Assembly (NCBI RefSeq): GCF_900107015.1
Contig: NZ_FNOI01000004.1
Span: 248,001-312,000 of the forward strand
Reading direction: 5' to 3'
Source: Litoreibacter albidus
GTDB taxonomy: Bacteria > Pseudomonadota > Alphaproteobacteria > Rhodobacterales > Rhodobacteraceae
DNA length: 64,000 nucleotides
Shown here: piece after piece, positions 1 through 9,078 of the stretch
How the letters are laid out: every line of letters starts with the position of its first letter
How positions within the stretch are numbered: position 1 is the first letter of the stretch
Program-made: the position numbers and the translations under genes
Notes under the pieces: generated by a model
What the model was told of the DNA's origin: nothing
What the model saw: the letters and a program-made list of their open reading frames with translations, nothing else
Database searches by the model: none

Positions 1-325
1 GCGACGTTTTGCATCAAATTCAACTCCTGTTTTGTTATTTAATTACTCACCACACCACAGCGCAGGCTGCAACAGGTGATTTGCCGCACCGCAGAAAAGC
101 TGCGACTTCTTGTGGGGTTTCGCCCCGAACCGGATAAATTTGTCCACATTTACCCGTTGCAAAAGCGGCGCGCCGTTCGCCCGCTTAACCTGATCTTTGC
201 CGTTTTCACCAACCCTGAGCCCGTTGCAGCGAACGACCGTGCGGCCTGAATGGCCTGCCGTTGCTGCCCTTACTGTCTCTGGCCCCGCCGGAATATGGCG
301 TGTCCCCACCGAAAGGAACGTTAAA
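1..325. other. Stretch with no recognisable gene
   Basis: Open frames exist on both strands here, but none has a convincing start, ribosome site or family-like composition. I see no tRNA or rRNA. The last 15 bases carry the ribosome binding site (GAAAGGAA) of the small secreted protein that follows, so its promoter probably lies in this stretch. Confidence 0.5.
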
Positions 326-646
326 ATGACGAAACACCTCTTTGGGCTTTCTCTTGGATTTGTGATCTTGGTTATGGCCGCCAATATGACCGCCGCGCAG
401 ACGCGCAACATGTGCGCAGACCGCGCCGCCGTCATCACCAAGCTGACCGGCCAATTCGGCGAAACGCGCCGCTCCATCGGGCTGGCGGCAAACAATGGCA
501 TCGTGGAGCTTCACGCGTCCAGCGACACCGGCACATGGACGATCACCGTGACCCACCCCAACGGGATGACCTGCCTTGTGGCAGCGGGCAACTCCTTCGA
601 GGTGGTGGAAGAACAGCTTCCCGCAGTCCTTGGTGCCCCCGCCTGA
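326..646 (+). CDS. Small secreted protein of unknown function
   Basis: I do not recognise a named family for this 106-residue protein. Residues 1 to about 24 form a signal peptide (KH at the start, a hydrophobic core, then ANMTAAQ before the likely cleavage site), so the mature protein of about 82 residues is exported. It has two cysteines, near residues 29 and 86, that could form one disulfide, and alternating polar/hydrophobic stretches that suggest a small beta-rich domain. The ATG at 326 was chosen over an upstream in-frame start because GAAAGGAAC sits just before it and because it puts the signal peptide at the N-terminus. It stands alone, facing the convergent TauE/SafE gene. Confidence 0.65.
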   Translation: MTKHLFGLSLGFVILVMAANMTAAQTRNMCADRAAVITKLTGQFGETRRSIGLAANNGIVELHASSDTGTWTITVTHPNGMTCLVAAGNSFEVVEEQLPAVLGAPA

Positions 647-670
647 TAACACGCCAAAACCTCCCGACGG

Positions 671-1423
671 CTAGGTCAGCCCGTCAAAGATCAGCTTGCC
701 ACCTGCCCCTAGCAACAGGATGTAGGTGACCAGAAAGAAATACCGTTCCGGCATGGCGCGGTGGGCATAGACGCCGACCGCGACCCCGATCAGCAAAGGC
801 GGGATCATGTAAAGATCCGCCCGCGCGGTGTCCCAGCTAAACACCCCGAGGAAGGCGTAGGGCACCGCCTTCATGGCGTTAATCGCCCAGAATGTGATTA
901 CCGTCGTCGCTTGGTAGGTTGTTTTGCCCATACCTTGCGCCAACAGGAAAATCGCCGCCGGTGGGCCACCCGCGTGGCTGACGAAGCTGGTGAACCCCGA
1001 CACGCACCCCGCGATCAGCCCACGGCGGCTGTTAAACCCCGACTGCGCAACCCGCAGCCAGCCGCGTGACCGCGCGACTTGAAACACCACAAACCCCACA
1101 GAAATCACCCCGATCAGGACACGCAGCACATCTGGGTTCGTGGCCTTGTATAGCAACGCGCCAAGAACCACGCCCGGTATGCCGCCAAGGATCAAAGCCT
1201 TGGCGCTTGGCCAATGCCACTTGCCCCAGAACGGGCGTAACGTCGCGACATCCGCAATCATCAAAAGCGGCAACATGATTCCAAGCGCCGTCGCTGGCGG
1301 CAGGAAAATCGCAAGAATCGCGGTTGCCACGAAAGCGGCACCGCCGCCGAACCCGCCTTTCGCAACGCCCGAGATGAAGGCGGCCGGCAGGGCTAGGGCA
1401 AAAAAGGTGGCGTCAAACTCCAT
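671..1423 (-). CDS. TauE/SafE family membrane permease
   Basis: This 250-residue protein is almost entirely hydrophobic, with about eight membrane segments and the glycine-rich N-terminal segment of TauE/SafE proteins (AKGGFGGGAAF near residues 20-31). A second copy of the family half-motif occurs mid-protein, around SGFTSFVSHAGGPPAA. Members move sulfite, sulfoacetate or other organosulfur anions, usually outward; the substrate cannot be told from sequence. The length is typical. No sulfur-metabolism gene lies beside it: it faces the small secreted protein and is divergent from mdh. Confidence 0.85.
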   Translation of the reverse strand: MEFDATFFALALPAAFISGVAKGGFGGGAAFVATAILAIFLPPATALGIMLPLLMIADVATLRPFWGKWHWPSAKALILGGIPGVVLGALLYKATNPDVLRVLIGVISVGFVVFQVARSRGWLRVAQSGFNSRRGLIAGCVSGFTSFVSHAGGPPAAIFLLAQGMGKTTYQATTVITFWAINAMKAVPYAFLGVFSWDTARADLYMIPPLLIGVAVGVYAHRAMPERYFFLVTYILLLGAGGKLIFDGLT

Positions 1424-1425
1424 GA

Positions 1426-2550
<1,125 letters not shown>

Positions 2551-2578
2551 GCCACCTGCCTCATCAATTAGAGAGGCA

Positions 2579-2616
2579 CGCCCCAGATCATCTGGGGCGG
2601 GCCTTTTTCGTTTTAG
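2579..2616 (+). terminator. Rho-independent terminator of mdh
   Basis: A perfect 9-bp stem (CGCCCCAGA / TCTGGGGCG) with a three-base loop (TCA) is followed by GGGCCTTTTTCGTTTT. It lies about 28 bases after the mdh stop. Confidence 0.9.
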
Positions 2617-2662
2617 CCGAAGCGCGCGGGGGCTGGCCTAAGTTCCAATCCCCGCGAGCGGC

Positions 2663-3382
2663 TTAGTAGCTGTCTTGCAGAGTGTTCAAGCTGACGCGCA
2701 GGTGCACGCCTTCGCTTTTCAGGCGGTTCGTCGGGAAGGAAATCCGGCCCAGCTTCGACTTGCCGAAGTGCATGCTGCTGAACTTGACCGTCAGATCAAT
2801 AGTGCTGCTCAGGATGCGGTTCACCCGCAGAACAGAGCCCACCGGCACGCCGTTGCTGTCCATCACCAACATCCCCACGATGTCGCTTTTCTTCAGACGC
2901 AGCGGCGCGACGGCGCTTGAGTTGTTCCGGTTGCGCGAAGGTAGGCTGGCCTGCACAACTGGCGCTTTATTCCCATTGTTGGTTGTCGTGCCGCCGCCAG
3001 AGCCACTGCCACCACCAACGCCAACATTCACGTTAACGCCACCGCCACCAGAACCGCCGCCGGAGTTGGAATTGGACCCACCACTTGAGCCGATATTGAC
3101 GTCTGCATTAATACCGCCCGAATGGGAGCCAGAACCGGAGCCTGACCCGCCTACACCGACAGAGGCCGACGCAACCGACCCGCCAGAGCTATTGGACCCA
3201 GTGGAGCCGACATCCGCTGACGCAGAAATGCCGCCATTGTTGCTGGACCCTCCAAGGCCCGCAGACACGGAGGCGCCAATGCCGCCTACGCTCGCCGAAA
3301 CGCCCAAGTCTAATGCCTGTGCGGGGAGGGTTGTGAGTGTCGTTGCCAGCGCGAATGCGCATGTTTTCTTAAAACCGAACAT
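2663..3382 (-). CDS. Gly/Ser-rich secreted low-complexity protein
   Basis: The 239-residue product begins with a signal peptide (MFGFKKTCAFALATT, cleavage near PAQA-LD). Residues 25 to about 135 are a glycine/serine/asparagine-rich region of imperfect repeats alternating short valine or alanine strands (SASVGGIGAS, NADVNIGSS, VNVNVGVGGG) with G/S/N runs, as in extended beta-solenoid or surface proteins. Residues 165-239 form an ordinary folded domain resembling a PRC-barrel (VGMLVMDSNGVPVGSVLRVN), and I treat that resemblance as tentative. A CtrA-type box lies about 100 bases upstream. Likely a cell-surface or matrix protein; the function is unknown. Confidence 0.7.
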   Translation of the reverse strand: MFGFKKTCAFALATTLTTLPAQALDLGVSASVGGIGASVSAGLGGSSNNGGISASADVGSTGSNSSGGSVASASVGVGGSGSGSGSHSGGINADVNIGSSGGSNSNSGGGSGGGGVNVNVGVGGGSGSGGGTTTNNGNKAPVVQASLPSRNRNNSSAVAPLRLKKSDIVGMLVMDSNGVPVGSVLRVNRILSSTIDLTVKFSSMHFGKSKLGRISFPTNRLKSEGVHLRVSLNTLQDSY

Positions 3383-3481
3383 CTGAAGTCCCTTCTCTAA
3401 TAAACCTCATTCATTAGTTTTATATTTGAATTCGATTGTGTTCAGAATCTGTCGGGATCATGCCGGCATTGAGAAGAGTGG

Positions 3482-3496
3482 TTAACTGGAGATTAA
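3482..3496. promoter_or_regulatory. CtrA-type binding box
   Basis: TTAA, seven bases (CTGGAGA), TTAA: an exact match to the alphaproteobacterial CtrA consensus TTAA-N7-TTAA. It is about 100 bases upstream of the Gly/Ser-rich secreted protein, within an AT-richer intergenic region, and is the only exact match I noticed in the window's intergenic DNA. The assignment rests on consensus only. Confidence 0.45.
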
Positions 3497-3615
3497 CGAA
3501 ACCCTAAGAAACAAGGGAAAATCAGCCTTTTACCTCTAATATCAAATCGTTAGTAATCCTTCCGCGTTAATCTTCCGGCCAAAGTCTTGCCCATGTTACG
3601 CAAGGTCACGCACAT

Positions 3616-3642
3616 AAAAAGACGCTCCCGAGCGCGCTTTTT
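3616..3642 (-). terminator. Terminator after the glycosyltransferase
   Basis: CGCTC-CC-GAGCG forms a short hairpin flanked by AAAAAG on one side and CTTTTT on the other, so it can work in both directions. On the minus strand it directly abuts the stop codon of the glycosyltransferase. Confidence 0.6.
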
Positions 3643-4658
3643 CAGTCGATCTGGCGGAAAAACTCAGCCTTTTCCGTCCTCAACCACCCGTCAAACTGGG
3701 TCGCTGACAGGTCGAACCGCTCTTGCGGCAACAACGCTTCGAGCCCGCGCGAGACGTCAAACGGGATCTCCAGCAGCAGATCCTCCGCCCGCAGCGCATC
3801 TGCCAACACGCCGTGCACCTTGATACGGTCATGCAGCGCGTTCGCCGCCGCCATGTCACCGCCAGCCGCCTCAATCGCATCAATCTGGGCCTGCATCTGT
3901 TCGGTAATCGGCTGGCCTGCCTGCAACTTGCGAAACACCGCCTTGCGCAGCCGTTTGTAGACCCAATGCAGCCGCGTCATCCCGTCGAAATGCAAGATCA
4001 CCGACGAACGCGACCGCTTCACGCCGGGGAATGTCCACGGGCGATCGGTGTCGAAATGCGGACGGTGAATGCCCAGTACATAGTCGTAGCCCGTCGGGGA
4101 GCACGCCTTGCCCTCGCTATGGCCCGTCAACCCGAAGCGCGTCAGCCCCGCGCCGTCCAGCACCAGCGCATCGAAATCCCCCTCCAGATGTTTTGTTGGC
4201 AGGCGGAAGTTCTGGCTGAATATACTGTCGCGCGGCTCGCCCTCCAACCAGACCCGTTCCAGATTGGGAATATTCAGGTAGTGCCCCGGTCGCATCCGTT
4301 GCAGGCGGCGAAGCTCGGCATCCAAGGGCTCCACCTGATGCACAAACTCGTCTGCATCAAGGTGGATCAGGTAGTCCACATCGGTGACGTTATAGGCGTG
4401 CGTCGCGTTCAGGGTTTGGCGGCGTTGATGGGTTTTGGGCACTTTGATGTCCATCTCCGAGCGCCAATAGGCCTTATCGGCAACGGTGACATGAACGGCC
4501 TTCAACGGGGCCAGAAGCGCACGGGTGCGCGGGTTGTCGCGGTCCAGATAAATGTGCACCGCGGACGCGCCAGACCACAGATGATGGGCCGCGTAGGCCG
4601 CCACAAGTTCGGGCGGCTCATCCATCGTGCCCACCACGCCCCAGCTAGGAACGGTCAT
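3642..4658 (-). CDS. Glycosyltransferase family 2-like protein
   Basis: This 338-residue cytoplasmic protein has the layout of short GT-A glycosyltransferases (Glyco_tranf_2_4 / family 92-like): an early strand with WGVVGTMDEPPEL, then a nucleotide-sugar and metal-binding DxD motif in YLIHLDADEF (D101, D103). The C-terminal half is charged and helical with many arginines. Donor and acceptor cannot be predicted. No polysaccharide export gene is nearby. It may modify a surface glycan or, given its neighbour, the Gly/Ser-rich secreted protein, but that link is only adjacency. Confidence 0.75.
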   Translation of the reverse strand: MTVPSWGVVGTMDEPPELVAAYAAHHLWSGASAVHIYLDRDNPRTRALLAPLKAVHVTVADKAYWRSEMDIKVPKTHQRRQTLNATHAYNVTDVDYLIHLDADEFVHQVEPLDAELRRLQRMRPGHYLNIPNLERVWLEGEPRDSIFSQNFRLPTKHLEGDFDALVLDGAGLTRFGLTGHSEGKACSPTGYDYVLGIHRPHFDTDRPWTFPGVKRSRSSVILHFDGMTRLHWVYKRLRKAVFRKLQAGQPITEQMQAQIDAIEAAGGDMAAANALHDRIKVHGVLADALRAEDLLLEIPFDVSRGLEALLPQERFDLSATQFDGWLRTEKAEFFRQID

Positions 4659-4756
4659 GGGCGGGGCCTTTAACTGATCTATTCTTCATGTTTTATAAGT
4701 CCCAGCGTGTGTCCATGTCGTCAATGCCTATTGCGATTCGCCTCACCCATCACTTT

Positions 4757-4787
4757 TGTGATCACAGCTTTAAATCGTGTGATCACA
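4757..4787. promoter_or_regulatory. Paired TGTGATCACA palindromes upstream of sucC
   Basis: Two exact 10-bp palindromes, TGTGATCACA at 4757-4766 and 4778-4787, lie 21 bp apart (two helical turns), about 100 bp before the sucC start. Each is extended by one matching base on its outer side (TTGTG... and ...CACAA), making the whole site symmetrical. The same 10-mer lies just upstream of the GntR/FCD gene (17287-17296). Spacing and symmetry suggest two dimers bound to one DNA face. The identity of the binding protein is inferred. Confidence 0.6.
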
Positions 4788-4883
4788 AATGTCGCTTTTC
4801 TGGCCGTCAGGCCAAATTCAGCGTTTGCGCGAAGGGTTTCCCATGTATCACGAATAAGAACCCCCTGACTCAAGGAGAGAGTT

Positions 4884-6077
4884 TTGAACATCCACGAATA
4901 CCAAGCGAAAGCCCTGCTTCGCTCTTATGGCGCACCGGTCTCCGATGGCCGTGTCGTCCTCGCCGCTGAAAACGCGAAAACCGCAGCTGGTGAGTTGGAC
5001 GGCCCGCTTTGGGTTGTGAAAGCTCAAATCCACGCAGGTGGTCGCGGCAAAGGCTCCTTCAAAGAAGCCGACGCTGGCGAAGCTGGCGGCGTGCGTCTGT
5101 GCAAATCCGTTGAGGAAGCCGCGACCGAGGCGAAGAAGATGCTGGGCCGCACGTTGGTCACGCACCAGTCCGGCCCTGCTGGCAAGCAAGTGAACCGCAT
5201 CTACATCGAAGACGGCTCCGGCATCGAGACCGAACTGTACCTTGCGCTGCTGGTGGATCGCCAGACCAGCCGAGTGTCCTTCGTGTGCTCCACCGAAGGC
5301 GGCATGGACATCGAAGAAGTCGCAGCAAACACCCCTGAGAAAATCCTCAGCTTCTCCGTCGATCCGGCCACAGGCTACCAAGCCTTCCACGGTCGCCGCA
5401 TCGCGTTCTCGCTGGGCCTCAAGGGCGGCCAGATCAAGCAGTGCGTTCAACTGATGGGCACGCTCTATAAACTGTTCATCGAAAAAGACATGGAGATGCT
5501 GGAAATCAACCCGCTGATCGTGTCCGACAAGGGCGACCTGAAATGCCTCGACGCCAAGATGGCGTTTGACGGCAACGCCATGTACCGCCACGCCGACATC
5601 GCGGAACTGCGTGACGAAACCGAAGAAGACCCCAAAGAGTTGGCAGCGTCCAAATATGACCTGAACTACATCGCTCTGGACGGTGAAATCGGCTGCATGG
5701 TGAACGGTGCCGGTCTGGCGATGGCCACAATGGACATCATCAAACTCTACGGTGCTGAGCCTGCCAACTTCCTCGACGTAGGTGGCGGCGCCACCAAAGA
5801 GAAAGTGACCGAAGCGTTCAAGATCATCACCTCCGATCCTAACGTCAAAGGCATCCTCGTGAACATCTTCGGCGGCATCATGCGCTGCGATGTGATCGCA
5901 GAGGGCGTTGTGGCGGCCGTGAAAGAAGTGGGCCTGCAGGTGCCATTGGTTGTGCGCCTTGAAGGGACCAACGTTGAAGAGGGCAAAGCCATCATCAACA
6001 ACTCCGACGTAGACATCATCGCAGCGGACGACCTGAAAGACGGCGCCGAGAAGATCGTTAAAGCGGTGAAAGGATAA
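4884..6077 (+). CDS. sucC: Succinyl-CoA synthetase beta subunit
   Basis: ADP-forming succinate-CoA ligase beta chain, which interconverts succinyl-CoA and succinate with substrate-level phosphorylation and works as a complex with SucD. The 397 residues begin with the typical [12 protein letters not shown] start. An ATP-grasp domain follows (about 1-235, with [13 protein letters not shown]), then the C-terminal ligase domain with [15 protein letters not shown] and FGGIMRCD. The start codon is TTG, fixed by the conserved N-terminus and by AGGAGA five bases upstream. The start of sucD follows after four bases. Paired palindromes upstream suggest regulated transcription. Confidence 0.98.
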   Translation: MNIHEYQAKALLRSYGAPVSDGRVVLAAENAKTAAGELDGPLWVVKAQIHAGGRGKGSFKEADAGEAGGVRLCKSVEEAATEAKKMLGRTLVTHQSGPAGKQVNRIYIEDGSGIETELYLALLVDRQTSRVSFVCSTEGGMDIEEVAANTPEKILSFSVDPATGYQAFHGRRIAFSLGLKGGQIKQCVQLMGTLYKLFIEKDMEMLEINPLIVSDKGDLKCLDAKMAFDGNAMYRHADIAELRDETEEDPKELAASKYDLNYIALDGEIGCMVNGAGLAMATMDIIKLYGAEPANFLDVGGGATKEKVTEAFKIITSDPNVKGILVNIFGGIMRCDVIAEGVVAAVKEVGLQVPLVVRLEGTNVEEGKAIINNSDVDIIAADDLKDGAEKIVKAVKG

Positions 6078-6081
6078 CACC

Positions 6082-6963
6082 ATGGCCATTCTCATCGACG
6101 AAAACACCAAAGTCATCTGTCAGGGCTTCACCGGCTCGCAGGGCACGTTCCACTCCGAGCAGGCAATCGCTTACGGCACCAAAATGGTTGGCGGCGTAAC
6201 ACCTGGCAAAGGTGGTCAGACCCATCTCGACCTGCCTGTCTTCGACAGCTGCCACGAGGCGGTAGAGCGCACCGGCGCGGATGCCACCGTGATCTACGTC
6301 CCGCCGCCCTTCGCGGCTGACTCCATTCTGGAAGCGATCGACGCGGAAATCCCGTTCATCTGCTGCATCACCGAGGGCATCCCAGTTCTCGACATGGCAA
6401 AGGTGAAGCGCGCGTTGGAAGGCTCCAAGTCCCGCCTGATCGGACCAAACTGCCCGGGCGTGATCACGCCTGACGCCTGCAAAATCGGCATCATGCCGGG
6501 CCACATCCACAAACGTGGCTCCGTTGGTGTTGTTTCGCGTTCCGGCACGCTTACCTATGAGGCCGTGAAACAAACGACAGATAGCGGCCTTGGTCAGTCC
6601 ACAGCAGTCGGCATCGGCGGTGACCCCATCAAAGGCACCGAGCACATCGACATTCTGGAGATGTTCCTTGCTGACCCAGAGACCCAGTCGATCATCATGA
6701 TCGGTGAGATCGGTGGCTCCGCCGAGGAAGAAGCCGCGCAGTTCTTGGCCGACGAGAAGAAGGCCGGTCGCTGGAAACCAACAGCTGGCTTCATCGCTGG
6801 CCGCACGGCCCCTCCCGGCCGCCGCATGGGCCACGCAGGCGCGATTGTTGCCGGTGGTAAAGGCGACGCGGAGTCCAAGATCGAAGCAATGAAAGCCGCA
6901 GGCATCGTGGTGGCCGAAAGCCCCGCAGGCTTGGGCGAAGCTGTGCTGAAGGCTATCGGCTAA
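6082..6963 (+). CDS. sucD: Succinyl-CoA synthetase alpha subunit
   Basis: Alpha subunit of succinate-CoA ligase. It binds CoA in its N-terminal Rossmann domain ([15 protein letters not shown]) and carries the phosphohistidine intermediate in [11 protein letters not shown] near residue 250. The 293-residue length is normal. Other family marks are [10 protein letters not shown] and [11 protein letters not shown]. It is translationally coupled to the next gene: its TAA overlaps that gene's ATG (TAATG), so the array of secreted proteins downstream is part of the suc transcript. Confidence 0.98.
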   Translation: MAILIDENTKVICQGFTGSQGTFHSEQAIAYGTKMVGGVTPGKGGQTHLDLPVFDSCHEAVERTGADATVIYVPPPFAADSILEAIDAEIPFICCITEGIPVLDMAKVKRALEGSKSRLIGPNCPGVITPDACKIGIMPGHIHKRGSVGVVSRSGTLTYEAVKQTTDSGLGQSTAVGIGGDPIKGTEHIDILEMFLADPETQSIIMIGEIGGSAEEEAAQFLADEKKAGRWKPTAGFIAGRTAPPGRRMGHAGAIVAGGKGDAESKIEAMKAAGIVVAESPAGLGEAVLKAIG

Positions 6964-7595
6964 TGATCAAAGCGGTCGCCATAGCTGCGTGCGTCAGCAC
7001 CGCTTTGGCGGCCACTTCCTTTATGGCCAGCGCCCTGACGTTGACCGAGATGTCCGGCTCCATTGACGCCTGCCACCAGCCGAACGCCAATGTCGACGAC
7101 ACCGTCGCGGCGCTGGCGCAGGAGGGATGGGTTCAGGTTCCCCACGGGGAACTTGGCGCGGAAGTTACCGAGTTGTTAATCTGGCCCCAAGTGGCCTTCT
7201 ACGCCACCGGTGACACGGGCGGCGAGCAGATCAAGTCCATCGCGGAATTGCAGCGCAAAACCGTTGCTGGGTTTGCGAAGAAGAAAGACATTCCCCAAAG
7301 CAAGACCCGCATCCTGACCCGCCAGATCGGGGCGGATACCGAGGCCGCTTTGGTGTTCTGGCTGCAGCCAGATCCCGCGCAGACCAACATCATCTGCCGC
7401 TTCGCGCTCTCCGGCCATTCGATGATCGGCCACACCGCTGGGGATTTCGGCACGCCACATCCGGTTGAGACGTCGCCAACCCAAAGCTACACCATCACGT
7501 CCATGAACGCAGGACGCATCGCGGCCAAGATCGGCACCCCCGTTACAGTGTCTGGCATTGTCCAGACCACCGTCAACTTCGCAGCACAGGAGTAA
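6963..7595 (+). CDS. Secreted protein of a tandem family, copy A
   Basis: No named family recognised. The 210 residues start with a signal peptide ([24 protein letters not shown]). The mature part has a cysteine near residue 37, a GWVQVP motif about 20 residues later, and a second cysteine near residue 148 (NIICRFALSGH). That layout recurs in the two genes that follow, so I infer one diverged family. The C-terminus (MNAG...PVTVSGIVQT) is closely matched by a decayed fragment at 8938-9078. TAATG overlap with sucD shows translational coupling. Probably periplasmic; role unknown. Confidence 0.75.
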   Translation: MIKAVAIAACVSTALAATSFMASALTLTEMSGSIDACHQPNANVDDTVAALAQEGWVQVPHGELGAEVTELLIWPQVAFYATGDTGGEQIKSIAELQRKTVAGFAKKKDIPQSKTRILTRQIGADTEAALVFWLQPDPAQTNIICRFALSGHSMIGHTAGDFGTPHPVETSPTQSYTITSMNAGRIAAKIGTPVTVSGIVQTTVNFAAQE

Positions 7596-7601
7596 GCGCA
7601 A

Positions 7602-8240
7602 ATGGCCTTCCTCCTCCGTTACGCCGCCGCGCTTCTTTGTGCCGTAGCCCTGCCCCTCGCGGCGCAGGCAAACGACGTGCTCGCCCAAGTCGAGCAGCAC
7701 TGCATCCAACCCGGTCTCGATACTGCCCACTTCCTGACGTCCCCCGACGGGTGGACGGCGCTGGCGGGCCACGACTTGACCGACGCCCTGACCCACGCGG
7801 CCATCCCCAATGCGCTCATTACCGCGACGCTCCAATACGGCAAGCGTGAAGGTGACACCGCTTACGACGCCACGGTGCGCGAAAATCGCGCCGACAGGGT
7901 CGATCGGACCCGCGCGGATGTGGCTGACGGGCAGACCGTCTTCATGCAACATGCCTCCGGCGCGCGGCTGATGGTCAAGCTCGGCAATGGCGGCTGGAAC
8001 TTCCTTGAATGCATGCTCTGGCATCCTGATGCGGACGCGGATTTGCACGCCGCAATAATGTCTCGCTGGGCCGTCGCTGCGCCGTTCAACCTGCAAACCC
8101 CCTACGGGTTTCAGAACGACACCTCGGTCTACATCTCGCTCAACAACCAGCCCGCCGAATTGAATGCAAGGATTATCCGGCCCTCGGCGAAGCTAGCGCC
8201 AACTCCGGTCATTTTAATGCTGGAGACTCGCCCGCTATGA
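7602..8240 (+). CDS. Secreted protein of a tandem family, copy B
   Basis: A 212-residue exported protein: the signal peptide ends near PLAAQA. The mature start contains VEQHCIQPG, then GWTALAG. The second half contains FLECMLWHPDADADLHAAIMSRW. VExHCIxP, LWHPDA and an AAIxxRW block are shared with copy C, which makes those two clear paralogues; copy A keeps only the two-cysteine layout. It starts six bases after copy A with a usable AGGAG site (CACAGGAGTAAG) and overlaps copy C by four bases (ATGA). The two conserved cysteines probably form a periplasmic disulfide. Function unknown. Confidence 0.75.
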   Translation: MAFLLRYAAALLCAVALPLAAQANDVLAQVEQHCIQPGLDTAHFLTSPDGWTALAGHDLTDALTHAAIPNALITATLQYGKREGDTAYDATVRENRADRVDRTRADVADGQTVFMQHASGARLMVKLGNGGWNFLECMLWHPDADADLHAAIMSRWAVAAPFNLQTPYGFQNDTSVYISLNNQPAELNARIIRPSAKLAPTPVILMLETRPL

Positions 8241-8944
8241 CCCGCGCATTTTCCCTCTCCGCGCTGGTTGCCCTGCTGCCCGCGCCCGCCCTCTCGCAAG
8301 ACACGCCAGAGGCGCTGATCGAGCTTGTAGAGCACCACTGCATCGCGCCCTTCCCCGGACAAGCGATCTACGACTTGCCCGCATCCGACTGGACCGTCGT
8401 TCCGCCCCGCGATGCCGCGCGATATGCCGGTAACGTCGCTATTCAAGAGGCCATCGATTACGCCGCCTTCGCGACCGAAAGTGGCGGCAAGCCTCTCGAC
8501 ACCGATCCGGACGAGAAGTGGTTTGGCCTGACGCTCCAACAGTATGACGACGCGTTGCAAAGCGAGCGCGATTTCATCCGCCGCGATTGGCTGCGCCTCT
8601 TCTCCCATGGAGAGAGCGGTGCGCATCTGCTTATCTCCGCCGCGATCTACCCAGAGGACGTGGCAAGCGGGATCTATGACCCTCGCGATTGGGACAGCAC
8701 CAGCTGCTGGCTCTGGCACCCCGACGCCGCCAATCCGCTCAATGCCGCAATCACCACGCGGTGGGGACTACCGGTAGGCAGCCGCCTCGTCACGCCCTTG
8801 GGCACCCTCACCCGCCATTACGCGCGGGTCGACGTTAAAGACACCCAAATGGAGCTGCAGGCCGTCGTCTCGCAAACAAATCCTGAATTCGACGACAGCC
8901 TCGCTGCCAGCGTTCTGCATCTCAAGGTGACAGACAGATGGTAA
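8237..8944 (+). CDS. Secreted protein of a tandem family, copy C
   Basis: A 235-residue paralogue of copy B. The signal peptide is short (MTRAFSLSALVALLPAPALSQ). LVEHHCIAPF and DWTVVPP follow, then SCWLWHPDAANPLNAAITTRW. Compared with copy B it has about 25 extra residues in the middle, around the DEKWFGLTLQQYDDAL segment. The C-terminus aligns end to end with copy B, so the gene is complete and its reading frame is not broken by the fragment that follows. Start overlaps copy B (ATGA). Role unknown; exported. Confidence 0.75.
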   Translation: MTRAFSLSALVALLPAPALSQDTPEALIELVEHHCIAPFPGQAIYDLPASDWTVVPPRDAARYAGNVAIQEAIDYAAFATESGGKPLDTDPDEKWFGLTLQQYDDALQSERDFIRRDWLRLFSHGESGAHLLISAAIYPEDVASGIYDPRDWDSTSCWLWHPDAANPLNAAITTRWGLPVGSRLVTPLGTLTRHYARVDVKDTQMELQAVVSQTNPEFDDSLAASVLHLKVTDRW

Positions 8945-9078
8945 ATCACACAACCACCAGAAAATCAGTCTCCATCGCCGTGATGAACGCAGGGCATCTG
9001 TCCCGTCGAGTTGACGCCCCTGTCGCCGTCAGTGGCGTGGTCCAGACGCAAGCTTACCTCGCGTCGGAGGGCAACTGA
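8938..9078 (+). pseudogene. C-terminal fragment of a fourth family copy
   Basis: This 46-codon open stretch translates to a tail matching the end of copy A: MNAG, then PV-VSG-VQT at the same spacing, about 14 of 34 positions identical by eye, and both end within a few residues of that block. It has no signal peptide, no ribosome site of its own and no N-terminal two-thirds, and its first ATG overlaps the stop of copy C. I read it as the remnant of a deleted fourth gene. Its stop overlaps the ATG of the DUF805 gene (TGATG), so it may still be translated as part of the coupled message. Confidence 0.65.

Noticed and set aside
2682-3386. A 234-codon open frame on the plus strand rich in proline, threonine and glutamate
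   Set aside because: It is the complement of the Gly/Ser-rich repeat gene; low-complexity GC-rich DNA leaves the opposite strand open. It has no ribosome site or signal peptide.
4848-6116. A 422-codon open frame opposite sucC
   Set aside because: It mirrors sucC codon by codon, has an unlikely His/Phe/Asp-rich composition, and matches no family. Similar long mirrors lie opposite lpdA, sucA and sucB.
6466-6474. A GTGATCAC match inside sucD
   Set aside because: It lies within conserved coding sequence (the VITP segment), lacks the outer bases of TGTGATCACA and is not near a start, so it is not counted as an operator.
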